A program made the translations under genes and the position numbers. DNA of 53,975 nt, taken from Lachnospiraceae bacterium (GTDB taxonomy: Bacteria > Bacillota > Clostridia > Lachnospirales > Lachnospiraceae). The notes under the pieces are model-generated. The model was not told the origin of the DNA and ran no database searches. It was given only the letters and a program-made list of their open reading frames with translations. Shown here piece by piece: positions 23,562 through 32,191 of the stretch (within the stretch, counting starts at the first letter, position 1; each line of letters opens with the position of its first letter). Location of the stretch: contig CAJTDD010000032.1 in assembly GCA_910574885.1 (NCBI GenBank), positions 1 through 53,975 on the forward strand, read 5' to 3'.

Positions 23562-26500
23562 AATAAATGCTGTCAGATTGATTAATATCAATTATAACAA
23601 TAATGCAATCCGTATCAGCGACGAGTGTTTCCACCTGAATGGTGAGAGTACGCTGTTGTCTTTAAGGAACGGAGGCGGAAAATCCGTGCTTGTCCAGATG
23701 CTGACGGCTCCGTTCGTGCATAAGAGATACCGGGATGCAAAAGACCGGCCGTTCGAGAGCTATTTTACCACGAATAAGCCCTCATTTATCCTTGTGGAGT
23801 GGGCATTGGACGGCGGGGCAGGCTATGTCCTTACAGGGATGATGGTGCGAAGGAGCCAGGAGACGGGAGAGGGGAACGGGGAGAATCTGGAGATGGTCAA
23901 CATCATCAGTGAATACCGGGAGTCTTGCATTCAGGATATCCATCACCTTCCTGTGGTGGAGAAGGGGAAGAAGGAGATTGTCCTTAAAAATTTTGCCGCG
24001 TGCAGGCAGATGTTTGAGTCCTATAAGAAAGACAGGTCTATGAGCTTCTTCTATTATGATATGATGAATGCGGCGCAGTCCAGACAGTATTTTGATAAAT
24101 TGACGGAGTATCAAATTCACTATAAAGAATGGGAGACGATTATCAAAAAGGTGAATCTGAAAGAGTCGGGATTATCGGATTTGTTTGCAGACTGCCGGGA
24201 TGAGAAGGGGCTGGTGGAGAAATGGTTTCTGGATGCCGTGGAAAGCAAACTGAATAAGGAACGGAACCGGATGAAGGAATTCCAGACGATTCTTGAGAAA
24301 TATGTGGGGCAGTATAAGGATAACCAGACGAAGATTAAGAGGCGCGACATCATTCGTGAGTTTAAGGCTTGGGCAGATAAGATTCGTAAGGAGGCAGAGG
24401 ATTATGAGGCTAAGAGCAGCCAGGCAGGACGGCAGGAGAACCGAATCGCACATTTTATCGCGGAATTAACGCGGCTTCATGATGTGACGGAGGAGGAATA
24501 CCAAGGGATACTTGAGGAAATCGAGTCGATTCGGGGACAGCTTTTAAGAGTGGAGTATGAGAAGCTGTCCAGTGAGGTTCATAAGCTAAGGGAAGAGCTT
24601 AGGTTTCATCTGAGCAACCGGGATATGATTGAAATCGAGAAGGAGGACTTGGAGCAGGATGCCCAAGGGATACGGCATACGCTGCATCTTCTGGTATGTG
24701 CGAAACAATGGAAGGCGGCAGAGCAGGAACGGGGAGAACTGGAGCTGATTCGCCAGAAGCTCCTGGTATCGAAGCAGAAAGAAGAAGACTTAGAACCGGA
24801 ACGTAAATGCCTGGGATATACTCTGCGGCGTTATTATGAAGGACTTTTGGAGGAAAATGCGAGGAAGAGGAAGGCAAATGAAGAAGAGGCAGCGGCAATC
24901 ATATCGGAACTGTCTGGCGTGGAAGGGAAACTTTCTGAGCTTTCCGAGCTTCTGATTGAAAATGCGGCGCGTTCAGGAGGGCTTAGGAGTGCGGCGGCGT
25001 CTTATGACCGAGTAGAGGATGAGTATAACCAGCGTTATGGGGAGGAGTTTATCCGTAATATTCTCGGCGTGTATGAGCCGGGCACATTAGAAATCCGCCG
25101 GGAAGATTATGAGAAGGAGTTGGAAGGGGTCAAACGGTCACGCCTGGCGCTTTTAAAACAGCAGGAGCAGGCAAATGAGCAAAGCCGCAGCCTTGAGCGC
25201 GGGCTTGAAGATATGCGTGCAGAGCTTTTGAAAGGGAAAATGGACCTTGAGCACCAGGAACGCATGGGGCAGGAATATAAGGAGGAGCTGGAGGCGAGGA
25301 AAGTTGTGCTGCGGTATCTGGACCTGTCGGAGGATGTGATTTTCGACAGGGAGAAGATTCTGCATGGGTCTAAGCGGAAACTTAGGGAGATTGCGGCATT
25401 TCGCAGAAACCTTGAGAAGGAAGAGGACGTTTTGCAGAAAGAGTATCAGCGTTTGACACAGGGGAAAGTGTTGGAATTGCCGCAAGAACTGGAAACGGAG
25501 CTTGAAAATCTTGGAATCCATGTGGTCTATGGCATGGAGTGGCTTGGGAAGAACGGGTACTCGGAAGCACAGAATTTGGAGCTGGTGCGCGCCCACCCGT
25601 TTCTGCCCTATGCGCTGATCCTCTCTGAGGCGGAGGTACGTAAGTTGTCCCGGAATATGGGCGGGATCTATACTTCATTTCCGATTCCGATTGTGGCGCG
25701 GGAGATGCTGGAACAAAATATAGCGAATCGGGAGAGTGGGATTATCCGGCTTGAGGGAGTCAGTTTCTATGTCTGGTTCAATGAAAATCTGCTGAATGAG
25801 GAGAAGCTTAGAAATCTGGTGCAGGAGAAGGAGCGGCAGATTGAGAAGAAAAGGGAGTCTATTGCCATCCGGCAGGCTGAGTACACGGAGTATTTTGAAC
25901 GTCAGGAGATGATTCGTAATCAGGAGGTCAGCAAAGAGAGCTGGGAAGCAAATGAGAAACTGCGAAAGGAGCTTGGAGAGCGGATCGGGCGGCAGGAGCG
26001 TGAAATCCGTGAAGGAACGGGAGCGTTGGCCAAACTTAGAGCTAAGATAGAGAGTTTGGAAAATGATGTCCTAAGCGCTGACCGCGAGGTGAACCGCCAG
26101 ATGAGAAGGCTTGAGGATTTTGGGCGGCTGTACAAGGAGTATGAGGCGTATGAGCAGAATCTAAAGGAGAGCATGCGTTGTAAGAAAGAGGCGGAAAAGC
26201 TCAAGGAGAAGCAGAAATTATGTAAGAATCAGCAAGAGAAGTTAAGGGGCCGGCAGAAGACAGGGGAGATTGAGAGAAATAACCTGCTTCGGGAAGGCGA
26301 GGAGATTCGTAAAAGAGGGCGTAAGTACGAGCGGTATGAGAAGGCAAAGATGTCTGGAGCAGTGAAGAATAGCTTTGAAACTGTGAAAGAGAATGCAGAT
26401 CTGGCAGAAGGGGGCTTAAAGACAGAGGACCGGAAAGGCTTGGCAGGTCAGAATAAAGTAACGGCAGAAGAGCTTTGGAATATCCAGGAAATGGAAGCCC

Positions 26501-28065
26501 GGTATACCGCAATTACTTCACATATGTCTCAGGAAATTCAGGAACTCGAGGAACAGGAGCAGCGCGTCGGAAACCGTTATCAGGATGCAGTGGATGAATT
26601 GGAGCATTTACGGAGTAAATACGGGCTTTCCGGCGAGAATTTGGAGCAGGTAAGTTATAACCGTGAGGAGGAATCACATCAGGAAATCATGCTTTCCGAA
26701 TGTGAACGTAAGATTGCCGTAAAGCAAAGGCTCTGGAACGACGAGGATAAGCAAATCGCCGTGGTGAACCAGCAGAAACGTGAGCGGCTGGAACGGATGA
26801 AGGCGGAATGCGGCGAGGAAGAACCTCTGCCTGAGGAGGAAATCCAGAACCAGGATTTTGACGCAAGGAAGAATCAGTTCCGTTATGAGGAGAAGGAAGC
26901 GGGGAAACAGGCGGAGGCCCTTCGGGAACGTCTGCGCAGTTATGGGGAGAACCTGACGGCGCTTTCGGAATACAGCGACTTCCCGCTCGTTGACGAGGTC
27001 GTATGGGAGCAGGACTTTGGAGAGATGGATGCAAAGAGCCTCCGCAATTTCAAGGGCATCTTAATCCGGGATTATAATCAGATGCTTAGGGACTGCCGGG
27101 AGGCGCAGGATATGCTTGACCGCCTCCTGAACCGTACGATACGCATGGAGCAGTTTCAGGAGGATTTCTACAGAAAACCGTTGGAGTCGATGCTGGAGCT
27201 TACAAAGGATGGGTCTGCCGTGCTGCGGCAGCTTACTACCACGATACAATCCTATGACAGCCTGATGGAGAAGCTTTTGGTAGACATTTCCCTTGTGGAG
27301 AAGGAGAAGAACAAAATCGTGGAGCTTATGGAGGATTATGTCCGGGAGGTGCATCAGAATCTTGGCAGGATTGACCATAATTCTACGATTGCGATTCGGG
27401 AGAGGCCTGTGAAGATGCTGAAAATCGGGCTGCCGGAGTGGGAAGAGAATGAGAACCTGTATCAGATCAGGCTTCAGGATATGATTGACGAGATCACGCA
27501 GAAGGGGCTTAGGTTATTTGAGCAGAATGAAAATGCGCAGGAATATTTCGGAACCCAGATTACCACGAGAAACCTGTATGATACGGTAGTCGGGATTGGG
27601 AATGTGCAGATTCGGCTGTATAAGATTGAGGCGCAGAGGGAGTATCCGATTACCTGGGCGGAAGTGGCGAGGAATTCCGGAGGAGAAGGATTCCTGTCAG
27701 CATTTGTCATTCTGTCGAGCCTTTTGTATTATATGCGTAAGGATGATACGGATATATTTGCGGATAAGAATGAGGGGAAGGTTCTGGTCATGGATAATCC
27801 GTTCGCCCAGACGAATGCGTCCCATTTGCTGAAACCGCTGATGGATGTGGCGAAGAAGACGAACACGCAGCTTGTGTGCCTGACAGGGCTTGGCGGGGAC
27901 TCGATTTATAACCGGTTTGATAATATTTATGTGCTGAATCTGATTGCGGCGAATTTACGAAGCGGGATGCAGTATTTGAAGGCAGACCATTTACGGGGGA
28001 ATGAGCCGGAGACGATGATCGTTTCTCAGATTGAAGTGATGGAGCAGCAGGAGTTGGTGTTTTAG
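23554..28065 (+). CDS. jetC: Wadjet SMC-like ATPase JetC
   Basis: 1503-aa SMC/MukB-like ATPase, the loop-extruding motor of the system. The N-terminal head carries the Walker A RNGGGKSVL (38-46). Residues of roughly 230-700 and 760-1240 are long antiparallel coiled coils, very rich in Glu, Lys, Arg and Leu, separated by a hinge-like domain around 640-750 (LIHV-like ENLGIHVVYGMEWLG, PFLPYALILSEAEV). The C-terminal head has the ABC signature-like NSGGEGFLSAFV (about 1370-1382) and Walker B KVLVMDNPFAQ (about 1409-1419). ATG 23554 overlaps jetB. The frame is intact over 4.5 kb, so the system is probably functional. No terminator is visible after the stop at 28065. Confidence 0.92.
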   Translation: MSKINAVRLININYNNNAIRISDECFHLNGESTLLSLRNGGGKSVLVQMLTAPFVHKRYRDAKDRPFESYFTTNKPSFILVEWALDGGAGYVLTGMMVRRSQETGEGNGENLEMVNIISEYRESCIQDIHHLPVVEKGKKEIVLKNFAACRQMFESYKKDRSMSFFYYDMMNAAQSRQYFDKLTEYQIHYKEWETIIKKVNLKESGLSDLFADCRDEKGLVEKWFLDAVESKLNKERNRMKEFQTILEKYVGQYKDNQTKIKRRDIIREFKAWADKIRKEAEDYEAKSSQAGRQENRIAHFIAELTRLHDVTEEEYQGILEEIESIRGQLLRVEYEKLSSEVHKLREELRFHLSNRDMIEIEKEDLEQDAQGIRHTLHLLVCAKQWKAAEQERGELELIRQKLLVSKQKEEDLEPERKCLGYTLRRYYEGLLEENARKRKANEEEAAAIISELSGVEGKLSELSELLIENAARSGGLRSAAASYDRVEDEYNQRYGEEFIRNILGVYEPGTLEIRREDYEKELEGVKRSRLALLKQQEQANEQSRSLERGLEDMRAELLKGKMDLEHQERMGQEYKEELEARKVVLRYLDLSEDVIFDREKILHGSKRKLREIAAFRRNLEKEEDVLQKEYQRLTQGKVLELPQELETELENLGIHVVYGMEWLGKNGYSEAQNLELVRAHPFLPYALILSEAEVRKLSRNMGGIYTSFPIPIVAREMLEQNIANRESGIIRLEGVSFYVWFNENLLNEEKLRNLVQEKERQIEKKRESIAIRQAEYTEYFERQEMIRNQEVSKESWEANEKLRKELGERIGRQEREIREGTGALAKLRAKIESLENDVLSADREVNRQMRRLEDFGRLYKEYEAYEQNLKESMRCKKEAEKLKEKQKLCKNQQEKLRGRQKTGEIERNNLLREGEEIRKRGRKYERYEKAKMSGAVKNSFETVKENADLAEGGLKTEDRKGLAGQNKVTAEELWNIQEMEARYTAITSHMSQEIQELEEQEQRVGNRYQDAVDELEHLRSKYGLSGENLEQVSYNREEESHQEIMLSECERKIAVKQRLWNDEDKQIAVVNQQKRERLERMKAECGEEEPLPEEEIQNQDFDARKNQFRYEEKEAGKQAEALRERLRSYGENLTALSEYSDFPLVDEVVWEQDFGEMDAKSLRNFKGILIRDYNQMLRDCREAQDMLDRLLNRTIRMEQFQEDFYRKPLESMLELTKDGSAVLRQLTTTIQSYDSLMEKLLVDISLVEKEKNKIVELMEDYVREVHQNLGRIDHNSTIAIRERPVKMLKIGLPEWEENENLYQIRLQDMIDEITQKGLRLFEQNENAQEYFGTQITTRNLYDTVVGIGNVQIRLYKIEAQREYPITWAEVARNSGGEGFLSAFVILSSLLYYMRKDDTDIFADKNEGKVLVMDNPFAQTNASHLLKPLMDVAKKTNTQLVCLTGLGGDSIYNRFDNIYVLNLIAANLRSGMQYLKADHLRGNEPETMIVSQIEVMEQQELVF

Positions 28066-28137
28066 TAATTAGAAACGTTCCATTGAAGACGAAAATAGAA
28101 CACTTCACGCAAAAACGAAACAAAATCTCCTATTTTA

Positions 28138-28146
28138 TGCTATACT
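28138..28146 (+). promoter_or_regulatory. Extended -10 promoter of the ABC transporter operon
   Basis: TGCTATACT is a TGn-extended -10 element 29 nt before the ATPase start at 28175. No convincing -35 is present 17 bp upstream, as expected for extended -10 promoters. Confidence 0.55.
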
Positions 28147-28174
28147 GTTACCAGCAAAGAAGGGAGATAAGCAG

Positions 28175-29134
28175 ATGAGTTTAGAAGTAAGAAATTTATC
28201 CAAAAAATACGGAGAGAAAACGGTAGTGGAAAATCTGAGCTTTGAGATGAAGAACCCGGGTGTTTTTGCGCTTCTGGGGACAAACGGAGCCGGAAAGACC
28301 ACTTCTATCCGTATGATGCTGAATATGCTTTCACGGGATACCGGGGAAGTACTCTGGAATGGCGCGCCTCTTGATACGGCGACCTGTAATGTGGGTTATC
28401 TTGCAGAGGAGAGAGGATTGTACCCCAAGTATACCCTGATGGATCAGCTTATATATTTTGCCGGCCTTAGGGGGATATCCAAGGCGGAGGCAAAGAAGAG
28501 AATCCGTTACTGGGCCGGGCGGCTGGAGGTAGAAGAATACCTGTATCCTCAGGCTCCAAAATCAGAAGACGGGAAGAAGAAACGCGCGAAAGCCCAGGCT
28601 CCGAAAAAGGCGGATCAGCTTTCCAAGGGAAATCAGCAGAAGATTCAGTTCATGACGGCGCTTTTGCCTGACCCTGACCTGCTGATTTTAGATGAGCCGC
28701 TTTCTGGCCTTGACCCGGTGAATACGGATTTATTCAAGGGAATTATTCGGGATGAGATTGCGAAAGGGAAATATCTTATCATGTCGAGCCACCAGATGGC
28801 TACCGTGGAGGAATTCTGTACGGATATTATTATACTGAACCGTTCCAAGACGGTCCTTGCCGGGCATCTGAATGATATCAAGAAGAGCTATGGGCGTATT
28901 AACCTTCTGCTGAAAACGGAGACGGATGTGACAGACCTTATCAGGCAGGAGGGGCTTACGCTGGTTTCGGCAAAAGAGACCGAGTATCAGATTAAGGTAT
29001 CCGGGGATGAGCAGGCCAACGGATTTTTAAAGCTATTGATCGAGAATGGAGTTACTGTTGTTACATTCAGTCTGCGCGAGCCGTCTCTCCATGAGATTTT
29101 CGTGGAGAAAGTAGGTGATGTACATGAAGCTTAG
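28175..29134 (+). CDS. ABC transporter ATP-binding protein (NatA-like)
   Basis: 319-aa nucleotide-binding subunit of an ABC-2 type exporter. Walker A is GTNGAGKTT (35-43), the signature is LSKGNQQK (about 149-156) and Walker B is LLILDEPLSGLDP (about 168-180), followed by the H-loop SSHQ. A C-terminal DUF4162-like domain follows (TETDVTDLIRQEGL... to the end). Between the helical domain and the signature there is an extra Lys/Ala/Pro-rich stretch (PQAPKSEDGKKKRAKAQA, about 127-144) not usual in the family. ATG 28175 follows AAGGGAGATAA. The next gene begins inside its last codons. It most resembles NatA-type sodium or antibiotic-peptide exporters; the substrate is unknown. Confidence 0.9.
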   Translation: MSLEVRNLSKKYGEKTVVENLSFEMKNPGVFALLGTNGAGKTTSIRMMLNMLSRDTGEVLWNGAPLDTATCNVGYLAEERGLYPKYTLMDQLIYFAGLRGISKAEAKKRIRYWAGRLEVEEYLYPQAPKSEDGKKKRAKAQAPKKADQLSKGNQQKIQFMTALLPDPDLLILDEPLSGLDPVNTDLFKGIIRDEIAKGKYLIMSSHQMATVEEFCTDIIILNRSKTVLAGHLNDIKKSYGRINLLLKTETDVTDLIRQEGLTLVSAKETEYQIKVSGDEQANGFLKLLIENGVTVVTFSLREPSLHEIFVEKVGDVHEA

Positions 29135-30488
29135 GAAGAGTGATTTTACCGGGACGGGAAAGGTGTTCCGTTTTACGTTATCGCAGATGGTGAAGGGGAA
29201 AGCAAATATCATTACCATGCTGATTTTTTTCCTGTTTGCGGCCGCTAGTATCCCGGTTATGACGGTGATGATGGGCGGGAAGCAGACTGCGTCTGCGGAT
29301 GAGGCTGCCTCTTTAGGGATTACGGCGGTGTACGTTCAGAATGAGACAGGATATGAGCTGGATTTGGGAAGTATCCCTCAGAGAAATGACATATTTATTG
29401 ACACGGCATTTATAGATACGGATTTGATGGATGTAGATTGGTCGGAAGATACATATGAGTCTATGGTGAAGCCGACAGAAGCGTATATACATCTTAGGAA
29501 AGACACGGAAAAGATGAGCTTTACCATCGGAGCTTATGCGCTGGAGAAGAAAGAATTCCCGGACGGGGATTTGGATTCCTGTGTGGGCATGCTGTCCGGC
29601 CTGTTGGACGAAGCCCGCTATGCACAGCAGAATGCGAAGCCCGAGCAGATTGCCGCCCTGACCAGTCCTTATGAGACGAAGGTGGAGAGTGTATCGGAGT
29701 ATCTGGAGGAGAAAACGGATGATTTTGACACCAGGTTTGGCGTGCAGATGATTTATTCTGTGGCTCTCCTGATTGTGTGTACGTTTGTTTCTTCGTATAT
29801 TATCCAGAAGGTGATAGAGGAAAAGGCGTCAAAGCTGGCGGAGCTTTTGATGGTTAGTGTCAGTCCGCTTGCGATGCTGGTTGGGAAAATACTTGCGGTG
29901 ATGACGTATATCCTGGGGCTGGTCGGAAGCCTTGCGGCGGTCATGGGTCTTTCTTATGTGATTACCGGTCAGTTTGCAGATACTACGGTATTGCAGCAGC
30001 AGATTGCGGCTTCCGGAATTTCTTCGGAAACGCTGCAGATATCTCCCGTTACGGCTCTGATTCTGGTGGTTTCGCTGTTGCTTGGCTATCTGCAGGTTTC
30101 GATTATCAGCGGGCTTGTTGGAACCGGATGTTCTACTACGGAGGATGTGGAGCCGGCCAACATGACGATTGTCCTGTTGGTCATGGCGGGATATATGATC
30201 GCGACTTTGACGGTAGGGGGAGGCAGTAATCCGGTGCTGGCAGCAGTGGTATCCTTGTGTCCGGTTACATCTATGTTCTGTGCGCCTGTGCGCTATATCA
30301 TTGGCGATATCGGGTTTGGAATGCTGGCGTTATCATGGGCAATTCAGCTGGCAGTGATTTTGGCGCTTGCATATGTGTGTGCAAGAATCTACCGTGCCCT
30401 GATGATGTACCGGGGAAACCGTATGAAGCTTAGCGGGTGGATTACGATGTTTCGCCAGAACCGTGCAAAGGAGGTAGAGAGCAGATGA
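29124..30488 (+). CDS. ABC-2 type permease, first subunit
   Basis: 454-aa membrane subunit of the exporter. A transmembrane helix near residues 28-50 (IITMLIFFLFAAASIPVMTVM) is followed by a large extracytoplasmic domain (about 55-205). Five or more further helices (about 210 onward: MIYSVALLIVCTFVSSYII, KILAVMTYILGLVGSL, ALILVVSLLLGY, TIVLLVMAGYMIA) complete it. The arrangement is that of NatB/ABC2_membrane_3 proteins. ATG 29124 has AGGTG 6 nt upstream and overlaps the ATPase gene by 11 nt; GTG 29115 and ATG 29118 are alternatives. Its stop overlaps the next start in ATGA. The two permeases are paralogues, so the transporter is likely a heterodimer. Confidence 0.85.
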   Translation: MKLRKSDFTGTGKVFRFTLSQMVKGKANIITMLIFFLFAAASIPVMTVMMGGKQTASADEAASLGITAVYVQNETGYELDLGSIPQRNDIFIDTAFIDTDLMDVDWSEDTYESMVKPTEAYIHLRKDTEKMSFTIGAYALEKKEFPDGDLDSCVGMLSGLLDEARYAQQNAKPEQIAALTSPYETKVESVSEYLEEKTDDFDTRFGVQMIYSVALLIVCTFVSSYIIQKVIEEKASKLAELLMVSVSPLAMLVGKILAVMTYILGLVGSLAAVMGLSYVITGQFADTTVLQQQIAASGISSETLQISPVTALILVVSLLLGYLQVSIISGLVGTGCSTTEDVEPANMTIVLLVMAGYMIATLTVGGGSNPVLAAVVSLCPVTSMFCAPVRYIIGDIGFGMLALSWAIQLAVILALAYVCARIYRALMMYRGNRMKLSGWITMFRQNRAKEVESR

Positions 30489-31822
30489 AAAGGCTTGGGA
30501 ATATATTTTCATTTACATTTATCCAGCATGTGAAGCAAAAAGGCTATCGGAATGTGACCGTCGTGGTTGCTGTCCTGTGTCTGCTGCTTCCGGCAGTGAT
30601 TCTGCCTGCAATCGAATATTTTAAAGAGGATGAAACATACGTAAGTAAGATTGATAAAGTGTATGTGGTCGAGACGGACAGCAGTACGGAGGGAAAGGCG
30701 GATTATGGAGTTCTCAATAGCGTGGATGCCGCGCAGTTTACGGATGTTGTCTATGAAATGGCTGAAAATGTAGAAGATGCGGCAAAGAAGGCGGAAGAAG
30801 ACGGGCACTCGGTGGTGCTTGCCGTCGGACATCAGGAGGGCACATATCAGCTCAATGTGCTCCTTCCGGATGAAACGAAGCTGAATAAGAAGGATGCGAA
30901 TGCATATGAGACATTCCTCTCAGGCGCATTCCGTTATATCCTGATTCAGAAATCGAATCTTGAAGCTGCGCAGATTGCAGAGATGACCATGCCTATTGAG
31001 ACGGTGGTGCGTGACAGCAGTGTTTCGGCGGATGAGAGCGACGAATATGCGGTGGCGAAGGAAGTCATGGCGACCATACTGCCATATCTGAATATTATGA
31101 TTCTCTATTTTATGATTCTTGCGTATGGGCAGGGAACGGCAAATTCTGCGATTATGGAGAAGACGTCGAAGCTCATGGATCTGCTTCTGGTGTCTGTGAA
31201 GCCGGGAGAGATGCTTCTTGGCAAGGTATTTGCGATGGCGGCAAGCGGAGTCTTACAGATCTTTATATGGCTTGCCGGGCTGTTCGGGGGATTTGCCCTC
31301 GGGATCCATTTTACAAAAATGGTGAATCCGAATACCGATATGATTTTAATTCAGCTGGTGGAGTCCTTTGGCGAATTTTCTGGGATGTTCACGGTTTCAG
31401 GGGTGATTCTCGCTCTGTTGATGCTGTCGGCGGGACTGCTGCTCTATTGCTCCCTTGCGGCGATTGGAGGGGCGATTGCGGAGAAACCGGAGGATTTGTC
31501 CAGCACGAATATGCTGTTTGTGATGGTGCTGCTGGTTAGCTTCTTTGCCACGATGTTTGCAGGAGGCGCGGGTTCGGATGTGCCTTGGGATGCGGTCACT
31601 TGGCAGGTATGGATGCCGTTCACGTCGATTCTGGTGGCGCCGACGAAGATTCTACTGGGTGTGATGAGTATACCGGAGGCGGCTCTTTCCCTTGGGATTG
31701 TGGTAGTGACGGCGACTTTGATTACGATAGCGGCGGGGAAGGTTTATAAGATGATGTCTCTCTATAAGGGGAATCCGCCAAGCCCGAAGAAGATGATAGA
31801 GATGATGAGAAGGCAGCGGTGA
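30485..31822 (+). CDS. ABC-2 type permease, second subunit
   Basis: 445-aa paralogue of the preceding permease. It has an N-terminal helix (NVTVVVAVLCLLLPAVILPAI, about 23-43), an extracytoplasmic domain (about 50-195) and a cluster of helices from about 200 (ILPYLNIMILYFMILAYGQG, VFAMAASGVLQIFIWLAGLFGG, VILALLMLSAGLLLYCSLAAIGG, MLFVMVLLVSFFATMFAGGAG). The motif EKTSKLMDLLLVSVKPGEMLLGK matches EKASKLAELLMVSVSPLAMLVGK of the first subunit and marks the coupling region. ATG 30485 sits in an ATGA overlap behind AAAGGAGGT; the earlier in-frame ATG at 30437 is inside the previous gene and is not used. It is the last gene of the operon. Confidence 0.85.
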   Translation: MKRLGNIFSFTFIQHVKQKGYRNVTVVVAVLCLLLPAVILPAIEYFKEDETYVSKIDKVYVVETDSSTEGKADYGVLNSVDAAQFTDVVYEMAENVEDAAKKAEEDGHSVVLAVGHQEGTYQLNVLLPDETKLNKKDANAYETFLSGAFRYILIQKSNLEAAQIAEMTMPIETVVRDSSVSADESDEYAVAKEVMATILPYLNIMILYFMILAYGQGTANSAIMEKTSKLMDLLLVSVKPGEMLLGKVFAMAASGVLQIFIWLAGLFGGFALGIHFTKMVNPNTDMILIQLVESFGEFSGMFTVSGVILALLMLSAGLLLYCSLAAIGGAIAEKPEDLSSTNMLFVMVLLVSFFATMFAGGAGSDVPWDAVTWQVWMPFTSILVAPTKILLGVMSIPEAALSLGIVVVTATLITIAAGKVYKMMSLYKGNPPSPKKMIEMMRRQR

Positions 31823-31934
31823 GCATTTTTTGTAAGAAAAAGCGTATACTATATTTGCCATGAAATCAATGATTTCTTATTATTTTTGTGAAAAATATGG
31901 TGAACGACAACAAGAATACCTTAATCCAAGAAAC

Positions 31935-31998
31935 TATACCCAAGGGCACACCGTAATGCATGCCCTTCGGGCGGGTGGACTTCGTCCAATAAGGTATA
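31935..31998. repeat. Dispersed palindromic repeat, copy B
   Basis: 64 bp from TATACCCAAGGGCACACC to AATAAGGTATA, with internal hairpins GCCC-TTC-GGGC and GGAC-TTC-GTCC, both closing on UUCG-like loops. The terminal TATACC/GGTATA arms are complementary. It is nearly identical to copies C and D. Confidence 0.85.
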
Positions 31999-32120
31999 CA
32001 TTGACCAAGAAAAATACAAATGATGTAACCAAATTGGTTTATTCTCCGTGGTAATTGCACTCCGTTATCTTATGGGGGATAGTTGGATTAAAATTACAAG
32101 ATATAAAAAATAATCTTTAA

Positions 32121-32155
32121 GGGGTTGCTGGAAAATGTAGTTTTCCTACAACCCC
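32121..32155. terminator. Bidirectional terminator between convergent transcription units
   Basis: GGGGTTG-CT-GGAAAA-TGTAG-TTTTCC-TA-CAACCCC forms a 13-bp stem with one 2x2 internal loop. T-rich tracts lie on the plus-strand side (TCAATTTTAT) and A-rich on the other (TAATCTTTAA), so it can end both the ABC operon and the alpha-galactosidase transcript. Confidence 0.75.
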
Positions 32156-32191
32156 TCAATTTTATCCTAATTCTAAATCGGTTATTCCGTT

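Larger units (their letters stand above)
31823..32191. other. Intergenic region holding repeat copy B and a terminator
   Basis: No gene is supported here. The ABC operon ends at 31822 and the alpha-galactosidase gene (opposite strand) ends at 32192. The stretch contains repeat copy B (31935-31998) and a hairpin terminator (32121-32155). A short open frame from 31860 is made of repeat sequence and is not credible. Confidence 0.6.

Noticed and set aside
31860..32054. Small ORF after the ABC operon.
   Set aside because: Most of it is repeat copy B in translation; the same residues appear in the false frame at copy D.
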